Shown here one piece after another: positions 1 through 10,998 of a stretch of DNA of 64,000 nt; positions within the stretch are counted from its first letter, which is position 1, and every line of letters begins with the position of its first letter. Below the pieces are notes generated by a model, which was not told where the DNA came from, did not search any database, and saw only the letters and a list, made by a program, of their open reading frames with translations. Source of the stretch: Lytechinus pictus (lineage: Eukaryota; Echinodermata; Echinoidea; Temnopleuroida; Toxopneustidae); NCBI RefSeq assembly GCF_037042905.1, contig NC_087252.1, forward strand, positions 2,301,501-2,365,500, written 5' to 3'. The position numbers and the translations under genes are program-made.

Positions 1-238
1 ACGCAATACGTAAAAGTGAAACATGTGGATCATGGGTTTCTTTCGCAAATAAGTACCTGATCAGATGCACCCTCTTTCGATAAGCTTAAAGATTACGAAG
101 TAAAATGAAAATAAAACAAAAATGACTTTACACAACTATTGTAAAAAGTTTTATAATTATGGTTCTTAACGACCTGAATATAAATATTAAAGAGATAATA
201 AAATGTGTTGTTTTTTCGATGGAAATCCACATTTTCAG

Positions 239-370
239 TAAACTTTGTAACGGATCAAGAACTTGAGTGGCTGGTGTCTCAAGCGACAATTGACGACAAG
301 GTGGGGGACTTTACCAGTAAAAAACGACTCCACTGGAAGAGATCAAAAAGGACAGCAAGAAAACTAATGG
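239..370 (+). CDS. Death-fold gene, internal exon a
   Basis: Open exon between TTTTCAG and GTGAGC. It encodes about 44 residues, beginning around VNFVTDQELEWLVSQ and ending in a lysine/arginine-rich stretch (KKRLHWKRSKRTARK) that could act as a nuclear localisation or linker segment. Length 132 nt, phase 1 in and 1 out. No known domain is recognised. Confidence 0.55.
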
Positions 371-3300
371 GTGAGCTTTTAGTTGTGACATTCTCGTTAT
401 GATGTTATCTATCGTCTATATTTTTAAGTTAAACCGTTGACATTATGCGCACATTTGACACTTAGATTCAATAGGATTCAATTTTGATAACAACTGAAAT
501 GAGAAATGTCCGACGAAGAGCTTTTCAGTATATATATTAAAATCGAAGATAGTCATATTTCACGTTGAATGAAAAATGTCATAAGTAAACTAAATATCTT
601 CTAAATGCATACATGTAGTTGTGCGTATATTCATTTTTACATCAAAATGTCATGATTATCATTACATTCAGCTACACTCAGCTTAATGTCCGACGACCAT
701 GATGGAAAGTATCAACCCAAGTTTGAGCGATCACTCTCACAAGAAGGGACAGGAAAAGAAAACGCCGGTTCTCATGAAGAATCGCAGGAAGAAGATATAT
801 CTTCGTCTGATCTGGGGCAACAACTGAGATTATGGAGAAGAAAGCGTGTAGACAAATCTTGTCGAAAGCCATTGAGATCGGCTTTCAAATCTGTAGGGCT
901 AGAAGGTAAATACAATATGGAATCACATAGAAACATCCGTGACTGAATATTTTTTGTTCATAAGGTACACACTTTCTCATTTCCTTGTCATTATCGAACA
1001 CTGAATTCGACGATGAATAAATATTCAAAATATAAAGAAAATAGGAAGAAAAATGATATACAGTATAGGGTATTTCAGAGTTTGAATAGATTGAGGGAAC
1101 CTTTGTTATGTTCAGCCCTAATTGTTCGTAGTCCGCCCCTAATTATTTTTAGTTCCAGATAAACACGACACGATATAATAAAATCTTATTTTGTTTGGCG
1201 CACGCTCTCCTTGTCATTCATATTATTCATTGGATTTTAGTGACATGAATCCTGAGATTGATGTGATTTTATTATAAGTCTAAATAAAACCCTATGATTA
1301 GTAAAAAAAAAAGTGAAATTAATTTCAAGTACGATTATTGAGTTGGGAGTATTACACAAATAATGATCATGTATGCACATTTGATTGATCCCAATAGAAT
1401 GCATCGTAAACAAGACGCCACGGGAAAGGGTGTATGAAGTAGAGATTATACGAGCAGCCTTTCTCATATTGATGAGGGACGTTTATCCCGTCATAGAAGC
1501 ACTGGAAATCAACAAAATAACGACTTCGAAGTACATGAGACAGTGTTCTGTTCTAGACAAAGGATCGTTGGATCTTCTGTTCCAGATCTGCGAAGTAAAG
1601 GACAAATCGGAAAGCTACAATCGTCTTGATTTCTGTGCAAAGCTCACAAATATGGGTTATGTCGATGTTGCAAGATCTATATATTTAGGTACGATATCAC
1701 TGACGTACACAGGGACTGCGCCAGGGTGTTATTCGAATGAGGGGGGGGGGGTATTAATTAAAAATCGACTAACATGGGTTGTGCTCTGAAATAATTTAAT
1801 CAATTATATAAGCCTCATATTCCGTTTAGCAAAATGGAAGTACCATGGTGTAGCTGTTCAGATTCTCACCTTGTAATCAGAGGGTTGTGTGATCGAATCC
1901 CACCACGGCCTAGCGTCCTCTGGCTAGGCGTCAATCCAGAGTTTATCGCTCTTCTTTCCCAGGTGCTCAATGGGTACCCGGTAGGATGCGAAAGCCTATT
2001 TGTATAGTGTGTCTAGCTACCTATTTTTTCTAGCTCTTGTTGGAGTAGTCCACAGACAGTGGAAAATGTGAATACAATGTATGCGGGAACGCAATGATCA
2101 TATGACAGGGGTAATAATAACAATGTAAAGCACTAAGAAAAAATAAGTATTAAACGCTATATCGATGATAATTTATTATTATTATTATCATGACCATTAT
2201 TATTAAATTTCATCATTAATATCATCATTATTATAATTATTATCATTTTAAAGTTATTTTACCTGTTTGAATAAATATAGATCACGAGATGAGTACAAGT
2301 GAGCTCGCAAGAATTGCCTTTGTACTGAACGACTGTGACCAAGCAAAATTCAAATCTCTTATTGGTCAACTGGATTTGAGACCTGATGAACTTCCAGAAT
2401 GCCTTGGAGCATACAGTAAGGTAGACTGTTTAGAAGTGCTAATGACTTGGAAGGAGAAGATCAGACCAGTTCCGTATCACTACAGACGGCATATCATTGA
2501 TGGTCTCCAAGCAGTTGGATGTTCAGATCTTGCTGATGAAGTTCTAAGAGGTAAGTCTCATCATCTTATTCAGAATGTTCAGTGGTATTTTATCGGGGAG
2601 AAGCAATGGCAATTTTTTAATCTCTTATGGTGCAGTGTTAAAAAAAGTATGTTCGATCTATATAGTTGATTTGCTTTTAATTGAAACTTATCTTTGTTGC
2701 AACGCCCCATTAAGCTTGAGGATGGGACCCATGCTTATTAATTAATATGCTAGACTATCTGCCAGACTATCCTAACGCCCAATTCACCATTGCTTTCTCT
2801 CTTTATTTCTTGATTCCGATTTGTTGTTCCAAATCTAGTTAAATCTTCACGTTCGTTCCGGGATAAATAGCAGTCGTTCGATCATTAGTTTACTTTTCAT
2901 CTGCCCTTAATCTACTTACACGCACCTAGCATGCACATGTGAGATTGAAGTTGTTATTTTGAAGGGTATAAGATTTTGAAATTCATTTTTCGTTCAATAA
3001 TTATATCGTTCCTGATGTGGAGTAGAAAGCCCCCCCCCCCAAAAAAAAAAAAAAAAATATATATATATATGTATATATATGAATAAAATCATTTCTCATT
3101 TTCACTTGATGATACAAATTTACACTATCCGTTTTATCGCGTCATACTGGAAAGATAGGTAGTTATGTAGGTACATTCGCCTCGAACTTTTAATTTTTTA
3201 GCCATTACTCTCAAGCAATGTTAATAATTTGCTTTAAATCATTGTTTCATACTTTTTAAAGGCCTTTATCGACAGGAATCTCCAGAGGAAGATGCCATTA

Positions 3301-3557
3301 AAATTATCTGCAGTAGACTTGATGACGGTCAGATACAGAATCTTGTTCGATTCCTGAAACTTAAGCCTGATGATGGTGAACAAGATCGGAAAATGTCAAC
3401 TAACATGATTGTCCGCTGGGCGGATAAGTGGATGAGAAAGTATGATTCCTCGGCTATATCATTTAAAGAGAGAAGATCAGTAAACGATGAGCTTGTTAGA
3501 GCAGGGTTTTATGAGCTAGCTCATGAAATCATGATACTAGAATTTTCCAAGTTCTAA
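239..3557 (+). CDS. CARD/Death-like domain gene, 3' part (five exons, 5' end outside window)
   Basis: Five exons, 239-370, 672-905, 1398-1688, 2281-2550 and 3262-3557, are each preceded by AG and, except the last, followed by GT. Each internal exon begins with two bases of a split codon and ends with one, so all junctions are phase 1 and the joined frame is open for about 407 codons to the TAA at 3555. The order is a basic/acidic linker, a CARD-like exon and two Death-like exons. Such domains form homotypic complexes in apoptotic and innate immune signalling in the cytosol, and echinoderms have many of these genes (family knowledge). No catalytic domain is visible. Upstream exons are missing from the window, so full architecture is unknown. 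Splice sites are read by eye; exon phasing is the strongest support. Domain identity is inferred from hydrophobic spacing and could be a more general death-fold. Confidence 0.7.
672..905 (+). CDS. Death-fold gene, internal exon b
   Basis: Acceptor at ACATTCAG/CT and donor at GAAG/GTAAAT; 234 nt, phase 1-1. The translation is hydrophilic and probably disordered: an acidic Ser/Glu tract (EESQEEDISSSD), then a basic patch (RLWRRKRVDKSCRK). A second AG at 680 would give an immediate stop in the required frame, which favours the upstream acceptor. No domain is recognised. Confidence 0.55.
1398..1688 (+). CDS. Death-fold gene, CARD-like exon
   Basis: Acceptor CCCAATAG/AA, donor TTAG/GTACGA, 291 nt, phase 1-1. 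The roughly 97 residues show an alternating helical pattern with an N-terminal LMRDVYPVIEALEI helix pair, a KITTSKYM segment, an LDLLFQI helix and a final DFCAKLTNMGYVDVARSI helix pair. Length and hydrophobic spacing fit a CARD or related death-fold adaptor domain. CARD rather than DED is a guess from the helix-2/3 spacing; a profile search would settle it. Confidence 0.6.
1833..2215 (+). repeat. tRNA-derived SINE, degraded
   Basis: It has an A-box-like GGTGTAGCTG, a B-box-like GTGATCGAATCCC, then the body shared with the copies near 13.25 and 63.3 kb (CCCAGGTGCTCAATGGGTAC...) and a 3' CGCTATAT followed by an (ATT)-rich tail. It lies in the intron between the CARD-like and first Death-like exons. 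Confidence 0.7.
2281..2550 (+). CDS. Death-fold gene, first Death-like exon
   Basis: Acceptor AAATATAG/AT, donor AGAG/GTAAGT, 270 nt, phase 1-1. About 90 residues with typical Death-domain features: ELARIAFVLN in helix 1, FKSLIGQLDL in helix 2, a central LEVLMTWKEK motif (the conserved Trp of helix 5) and IIDGLQAVGCSDLADEVL at the C-terminus. The whole domain is in one exon. Confidence 0.7.
3262..3557 (+). CDS. Death-fold gene, terminal Death-like exon
   Basis: Acceptor TTTTTAAAG/GC, then 98 codons and TAA at 3555-3557. It repeats the pattern of the preceding exon: an ICSRLDDGQIQNLVRFLKL helix pair, a MIVRWADKW segment carrying the central Trp, and ELVRAGFYELAHEIM at the end, so it probably arose by exon duplication. 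The first ATG lies well inside the exon and is not a plausible start. Confidence 0.7.
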
Positions 3558-5618
3558 TATAGGAATCTCATGCAAGCTTATTGTCTTTATTGTTAGATAT
3601 TGATTGATTCTGCTTCATCTGTAAAAATGTGAGATCTACCTTAAATGTATGAATTTTATAATTTCGTCTGCGTTGTATTTGTTATTCCTCAACAACATGA
3701 ACAAGTGATTGCTAGCGTTTCCGTGTTCAAAATGCAGAATTGACGTGCATACTTACACTGTAGCAAACAATATTATTGAACGTCTTTGTACCATAGCGTG
3801 TAGACATGAAAATACCTTGTACCTTGTACCTTGTAGTTTCAATCCCTGAAGTCCTCCACCAGGAAGGGTAACTCAGGGCTGACGAGAGTGGGATATGTTA
3901 GATCTTTATAAACTTTTGAAAGAAACTTTTCATGAAAACAAGAATATAATGAAAAGCATGCATTGAACACTGATCAAATGATGAGTCCAGAACCTCTCCA
4001 GGTAACGTTAATTTCTCGATCCATTTGAGCATGAGTATTAATAATAATTTAATGACAGCTTTTTAAGAACTACCTTAAACCATGTAAATAGCGTTCAAAA
4101 TTTAACCAAAAGAGTGATAAACTAAGTTACTTTATTTGCACTTAGTTGTAATTCCAGTTTTAACCGCAGCCAATCCTAGAATGCGATGGGAACGAGGACG
4201 GAAAAATAAGTTGCATTAGCAGTAGTAGTAGCTAAGTAGCGGATATAATAACATGTGCTTTTATAAGAGAATGGTGTCTATGTATAAATGTGTCATCAAA
4301 ATTGTTGTTGCAAAAAAAAAATTATCGCAGCTTTCATAAATGAATGCAAATTACTAAATCGCATTAATCATTCGAATGTTTAGATTAAGAGTAGGCGTAA
4401 TATGATTTCAATCAGTATGATTCATCATTGTTTAATTATTCTCACCACTCTCTTGCCTTATTTCTTTATACATATTGTGTAAAAGACGGTGAGCGATGAT
4501 GACTGTGTAATGTAAGAATATGTTTTGTACGTACAAAAATAGTTTTATTTTAAAGTTTTATTTTAAAGCAGGCAATGGTGTATCTATAAAATAGTGAGAA
4601 AAAACCCAAGATGTTTCTTTTGACTAAACGTATATTCTGCGATTAAAAAGTAGGTAAAGTGGTTAGATTAAACTTTTCTGACCATAATAGAAATGCAAGC
4701 CTATGGGATAACTTAGTATAAACCTTTTTTCAAACTTTTCGATTATTATCCATTGTGGTCAAAACAACTGCGAGCCGACTAAAATTCCGGTTTTATCTTT
4801 ACAGACATTCGGAATCTAATACATAATTCCGTCTAAAGATAATACAAATGCCTACTCTTTGATCGAAGGTTAGGGTATGTTCTAAGTCTGTGCATAAATT
4901 ATTGAAGGCCAATCATGTCAAAACTTTGTTGTGTCTCCTGATTGTATCTTCTCATGATGGATGAAGAAGAAAATTTGTGATATTGCCTTTTTCTAACAAT
5001 AGGTTTATTGGCGAATTCGCTGAGTGAAATATAAAAAAACTTATCCTGGTTAGGCACCTTTTTGCTATACACACCAAAGAGTTAGACTGCGGTGTAAGTT
5101 TGACATCAGGTCAAAGGCAAAATATGTATACCTATTTTTAGTATATTTGTTGGTGTGTGTGGGGTGCGTCTGCATGTGTGTTTCATTACATTTTAATAGG
5201 CCCTATTTCGTTCTTTTGCGCGAATGTATGAGTTCCTTCAAGAATTCAGAATCTATACGAGGACTCTGCAAAAGAGAAATGATTTTTTTTTTCGTTATTC
5301 GTTTTGTTGTGCGTTTTTCTACCAAGAAACTGGAAAAGGTAATTGTCTTCCCCGTTTTTGTGTTACCAATGTTTTTTTTCATAATATGCCACACAGGCCA
5401 TTTTATTTTAGAGCTTTGTTCTGTTTCTCGGAGGGCGGGGGGTTATTTCTTATTCAATTAATTTACTTTCATGTGAGTTAGTATATCATGCACAAATTGC
5501 TTACAGATGGATATTGTGTAATGGAAACATTAAGTTTTCTGTAGAAAAAAAACGTGCAAAAACAACGGTGGGTGTTTTCGTATTTGTGTTCTTTGTGAAG
5601 GTTTGTCGACTGGGTCAA
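3558..5618. other. Intergenic stretch without a recognised gene
   Basis: AT-rich DNA after the Death-fold gene. It has a small ACCTTGT triplication near 3815-3835 and a GT-rich tract near 5145-5180. Open frames here, including one of about 100 codons at 5147, are low-complexity and lack coding features. Confidence 0.5.
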
Positions 5619-5824
5619 CACTCTTTATTAAAATGTTGGGCAACATACTGTCCGCGCAACAATAGGTTAAAAAATCGATCAAACTCTGGGTAGTTTTTAA
5701 CCAATACTGTGTAGTTTTCACAAAAAGTACACATTATTGCATGGTTTAAACCCACCCAGAATTGGAAAAAAGCTTTAGCCACTTGTTGTGTGGACAGTTT
5801 TATTGCCCAACATTTTTAAGAGTG
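5619..5824. mobile_element. Small foldback MITE, CACTCTT...AAGAGTG ends
   Basis: The left end (CACTCTTTATTAAAATGTTG, then GGCAA) and the right end (TTGCC, then CAACATTTTTAAGAGTG) are inverted copies, with further inverted pairing inside (ACTGTCC / GGACAGT). About 206 bp, no coding capacity. The ends resemble the TA-flanked MITE at 43.7 kb, but no TA duplication is clear. Confidence 0.6.
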
Positions 5825-6890
5825 AATGATCAAAGGGTTGCACTGAGGTTTTCGTCAATTGAAACACAAGTAAAAATTGTTTAATAGAAAAATAAACTGT
5901 TTTGCTGTTATATTCCATATACTCCATGTCTGCTTTTACATGTCAGTATTTCAAGAATGTCGAATTTGGTGAATGAGTTTGTTTAAAAAAATATGCACGC
6001 TATTATAATTTAACACGATTTAATTACGCTGTACATTATTTTGTATGAGAAGGCCAGGTCATGATTAATTAATAACACTTGATAATAAAGCTTTTCATAT
6101 TTTCCCCCGATTTATATTAACCAAATTTACTAAGTGACAACCTGATTTATAACATTACTATACGTTTATCAGTAACATTATTTTCTTATCAGTGTCTCTG
6201 TAAAGTCCATTGTTGAAAAAATAAAGGGATTAACCTATGTGGCATTATTTCGTTTCACGAAGTTGCATTTCTTCGAGTATTCCCTTGTGTGAATAAGATA
6301 GCATGTTTGTGATGAAATTACACATTATATTTGCTGATTTGTGATGTAATATATTCCAATAAATTATGAAAAAATGTGTACTATGACACATAGTCCTGTG
6401 AATTGGGGATGCTGAATCACCACCAAGTATTCGCCTCGGGGGTGCTGCGTGTATTATTCCCCATAGGCAGCACCCCCTGAAATTCTGGTAGGTGTAAAAA
6501 ATTGAGAAATGAGACCAAAATGACCCATAATTTTTTAACTTAAACCCCTCCCTCTTTTTTTTTACTTGAATTTCTCTGGACCAGAATAACCTGTATTCTG
6601 TTGTGATTTGTTTTCATTTTCAAATTAACTGTTGTCGTTTATAAAATCAAGTTTAAACTCTAATAATCGTATCCAATTAAATTCAAGAGGCAAGCTAAAG
6701 AAATCGTTCCAAAAAAATTAATACAAGGGAGGTCTCTTTCTCCTTTTCGATCATCAAATGATAAAAATGTCTGGCTTTTATGCCATTTATTTCTATACAG
6801 TCACATGTTGATATATTTCAATAGTGCTGGATTTCGATGACATGCTATTTACATTTCGTGCACCATTACGTAATTTGTCAAGCCAGAACT
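5825..6890. other. Intergenic, nothing recognised
   Basis: AT-rich DNA with a small GC-richer island (6425-6485) containing an imperfect inverted pair, GGGGGTGCTGC / GGCAGCACCCCC. No exon, RNA or mobile-element signature is otherwise seen. Confidence 0.5.
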
Positions 6891-6899
6891 TCGGGAACG

Positions 6900-8720
6900 C
6901 ATTTTTTATTTTCAACAATTCAAAGGTAGAAAGTAATTATCTTTCTTTAAAAATAGTGCATATTGAATCAATCTTCTTACATTCACCACCTGTTAGGATT
7001 TGTTTAACTTTCAAAATATTGTTTTTTATCCAGTTAGGAAAATATAATACATCTCTTTTATACTTTATTTTACTATTGTACCAAATAATTTCGTTTTCAA
7101 TATTCGTTACTTTAAACATATCAATATACTTTAAATCAGCCCATGAACAGAACATGTCAACATAAAATATGGGCAAACGTTTTTTCATACAAATACGATA
7201 CATATCACTCTTTTTGCAATTAAAAGTCAAACAAAGAGGCAAATCCCCGCCGATGTTCTGAGTCCAATATTCAAACAAGGTTTTCCAAGCACTGTCTTCA
7301 CCTGTCAAATATTTATTGATCCATGATAGACGTAGTGATCGATATTTTGCCTTTAAGTCAACCATTCGTAATCCCCCTTTTTTCAGGATTATGACAGGCA
7401 TAACGTTTCACCATTTTTGTTTTGGAATTCCACAAGAAATTGTAAACTAGTTTATTAATATCTTTGATTATTTTAGAAGGGATTGGTACTGCCGTAGCAG
7501 TATGTATTATCTGTGACATTACTAAAAAATTTATTACCACCACTTTTCCATGTAATGATAATTTTCTCATTTTCCATGAGTCAAGTGTATTTTTTATTTT
7601 TTGAACTTTATTTTCCCAATTGAGAGATTGGACAACGGAATATTTTTTCCAACAAAAACACCAAGACATTTTATAGGATCTTCAGTAAAAAGAAGATTGT
7701 TAGTTTCACTGTTGTTTATATTCATTTTCATAAGATTTGAATTAGTCCAATTGATTTTTGGCCCAGCATATTTTCCAAACGTCTCGACTTCTTTCATTAT
7801 CTTTTTGATGCATTATATAGAATCAGTAAAAATGGTTGTATCGTCTGCATAATGTAAGATACGTATATCTATATCGTTCAATCTATGTTCGAATTTGGAG
7901 CCCTTGTATTTGATTATTTTGTCTAATTTTCTGAGCTAAAACCTCTGCAACAATAATGAATAAATATGCCGAAAGTGGGCAACCTTGCCTTACACCTCTC
8001 TCTATTGCAAATTTATCTGATATCCCAAAAAAAATTAAAACACGTCCACATGCACCGTTATATAACGTTTCTATCCATTTAAAAACGAATCTTTAAAAAT
8101 GAGTTTTTTTTACAAAAAGAATAGGAAATCATGATTAATGGTATCGAAACCTTTTTTGAAATCCAAAAACATCACAACACCTTGTTTCTTCGTAAACACA
8201 CAATAGTCAATCGTATCTTGAATCAATCTAATACATTCAAAAGCAGATCGATTTTTTTTTAAATCCAGCTTGATCTTGTGATATTAGTTTATCTATCACT
8301 TTCTGTAATCGTAAAGAAAGGATACGGGCAGCAAGTTTATAATCAATGTTTAGCAACGAAATAGGGCGCCAATTATGTAAGAGTTTTTTATCACCCTTTT
8401 TATACAATAAGGTAAGTATGCCCTGTCTTTGTGTACAAGACAACTGTTTCTTTTCATGACCTTCATTTAGACTATCAATTACAATATATTTGATTTCCTC
8501 CCAAAAGCATTTATAAAATTCGACGCTGACTCCATCACTCCCAGGTGATTTGTTCAGCTTCATTGACTTTAAGGCCTCAAGACATTCATTTTCTGTAATC
8601 TTTCCTTCACATAATTTTGCATCTACTTCATTCAGAACATATATTTCTTTAAAAAAAATCATCATTGTGGACCTAACCCCTTTTGCAAGTAAACCGAAAT
8701 GAATCAAATATCTTTTGGTT
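6900..8720 (-). mobile_element. L1/Tx1-like LINE fragment, reverse transcriptase, broken
   Basis: On the minus strand the successive frames give, in order: an RT N-terminal block with KSPGSDGVSVEFYKCFW and HNWRPISLLNIDYKL (8707-8237), a RQGCPLSAYLFI block (about 7990), the catalytic YADD box (about 7845-7855), a fingers/thumb block with KCLGVFVG (about 7660) and a C-terminal block (LHGKVVVINFL, ISWINKYL-like; 7669-6937). These are the conserved RT blocks of L1/Tx1-type non-LTR retrotransposons. The blocks fall in several frames with stops between them, so the copy is dead. The endonuclease and ORF1 are absent, consistent with 5' truncation. Clade assignment is from recall of the motif style. 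Confidence 0.85.
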
Positions 8721-9270
8721 AAAAAAGTGGTTTTTCTTTGCCACTTTCATTCACGTTTTCATTTGAATTTCAAATTGTCTTTGGTATCATCAGAGTGACA
8801 AAGAATTTAGAGGTCTAGAGACAGAAAACAACATTCATGAAAATGGACCTAACCCCTTTTGACAAATCAGTTCTTCAGAAGAATTTAGTTGCAAAAGGGG
8901 TTAGGCCCACTCCAAGAAAACCATGTTTTTTATTTTCCCACAATGCAATATCTTTATGCGAAACTGAATTTTTATGATACCCTACCATGATAACATAAAA
9001 TTGGGTATGAGAGAAATCTATATTTGAAGATATCCTTTTCCAAAAAAATTATGTGTGGACCTAACCCCCTTTGCAACTAAACTGAAATGGACCTAACCCC
9101 TTTAAAAAAAAAAAAAAGATTTTTCTTTGCCATTTTAGTTCTTTTTAATAGGAATTTCAACTTTTCTTTGGTATCATCTTATGGAGCTACTAAAGATCTA
9201 TACATTAAGACATAAAAATCAAATTTGATGAAAAATGGACCTTACCCTTTTGCAAGTGAGCTCTTCATAT
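8664..9270. repeat. Dispersed repeat with internal 'GGACCTAACCCCTTTTGCAA' units
   Basis: The motif (or its complement) recurs near 8668, 8848, 8890-8910, 9056, 9090 and 9237, with related spacer text such as TTTGGTATCATC. The same family is found at 34.7-35.4 kb and as a fragment near 19.12 kb. It has no coding capacity. It abuts the start of the LINE fragment. Confidence 0.65.
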
Positions 9271-9759
9271 TGAAAACAATCGTTAGCATTTATCCTTTTA
9301 TTTTATTTTTAGTGACGCATTAATTACCCCCAACATGCAGTAATGAAGCCGTGGCTCACAGCAATGCACCACGGGGAATGCTTTACTTTCGAGAATTATT
9401 TCTTTAATATTTCCAGTGTTGATGAGGGGAAATTTTGTAATTGAAAGATACGGTACTGTTTTAATTAAGTTGAATATACGTACTTTGGCGATAAAATTAT
9501 ACGGGTGGATGTGGCCATGCACTCATTCTACAAGCGCCGCCACTTCTAAACACTTTTGTGTTTAATATTGAAATATACCCTAGTCACAGACACTGATGTA
9601 GGACTTCGTTGAGGGGGGGGGGGGGGGGTGGGCAATTAAAGAAATTAGCATTAACCCGTTGCGTTGACTTATCTATTCCCCTGTAACATGACCGTTTGTA
9701 CCGACTCCGAAATCATGAACTCTTGCATTTCAGTATCCTATGCTCTCCTGTAAATTCAA

Positions 9760-10998
9760 CCCACTGGGCATTTTACCCGATATTACCCGGGTTGTAACAG
9801 GTAATAACGTAGTTATTACCACGGTAACACCAGTGGGTAGTAACGGGGAAATAGTAGACCAATCTTTCCCCGTTATTACCCGGACCCGATATTACTCCAT
9901 TTACCCAATATTACCCAGTATGATGTAACCGATATTTCCAGCATTTTAATGATATCACCACCTCATATTACTCTGTTTACCCAATATTACCCAATTAATG
10001 TCGGCTCATTAAAAAAACAATTAGTGTCATTAGGGTCATTGAAGCACATTTTTACAACTCCATACTCTAAGCCATATCATCTTATCCTATCCTAAAATCC
10101 TACATCCTAATCCTAATCCTATCCTACACCTATCCACCAAACCCTGTCATTTACTTCTATATATTGAGCGAGTTTACAACACTTGACAAATTATGGTTAA
10201 CAATTATTCAACCCTAAAACATTTTTCTAAAATTAATGTCATGATTATGACTAATATGATATATAAACTACACATTTTTCTGAAAATTTTCTGGGTAGAA
10301 TAATTGCATAAACATAAACACATTAATTATTACAGCTATATTAGCTAAAATTTTGGCCATTTATTGTAGTAATGAATATTCATGAGTAACTAATATTCCC
10401 AGCATTTTCCTGATATTACCATCTGATATTACTCCATTTACCCAATATTAATGGGTTCCGCATGGGTTGGAGGTCTCGTTTCCATCTGAGTCCTATCTGG
10501 GCACCATGTGGGTTCAAGTATATGTTTTCATCTGGGTTCCATGTGGGCCCATATGGGACCCAGATATCCCAGATAAGAACCGTATGTGATCCAGATACTT
10601 TGCTGTCTGGGAATGGAAGCGCTTCAACATTACCCATTACCCCTTATCAACCTGTTTGTAACTGGGTAAAATGTTGGTTTCATCAGGGTGATAACAGTAA
10701 TTTTTTGGACTTTGACAATTTCGCTGGGATTGCTGTAAGATTACTGTTATTACTAAAGTTTGCAATGTTATAACCAATCAAAGTCATTCAACATTACCCT
10801 TATTACCCATCGTCACCCTGTTGTAACTCGGTAAATGTCGGTTTCATCAGGGTGATAACAGTAACAGGTATCAACAGGAATTATAATTTCGGTAATAGCA
10901 TGGTAATAACGGTAATATTTGGTGTTACTCAAATTTCCGGGTGATATTACCGGTAATAACCGGTAAAATTGGTAATCGGTAACAAATTGCCCAGTGGG
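9760..10998. mobile_element. Non-autonomous DNA transposon with CCCACTGGGCA inverted ends
   Basis: Left end CCCACTGGGCA at 9760 matches the inverted right end TGCCCAGTGGG at 10988-10998. Both ends continue into variants of TTACCCGGTAATAC, and the interior repeats TATTACCC/GGTAATA words many times. A GC-richer inner block (10445-10640) has its own inverted words (GGTTCC..TGGG). No transposase frame is visible. A target duplication is not clear, so I do not assign a superfamily. Confidence 0.7.

Noticed and set aside
5147-5481. Overlapping 104- and 85-codon hydrophobic frames
   Set aside because: They cover a GT-rich and T-rich tract, with both strands open and no conserved feature.
10416-10773. 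Opposing 73- and 103-codon frames inside the 9.76-11.0 kb element as a transposase
   Set aside because: They are short, repeat-derived and lack any transposase motif.
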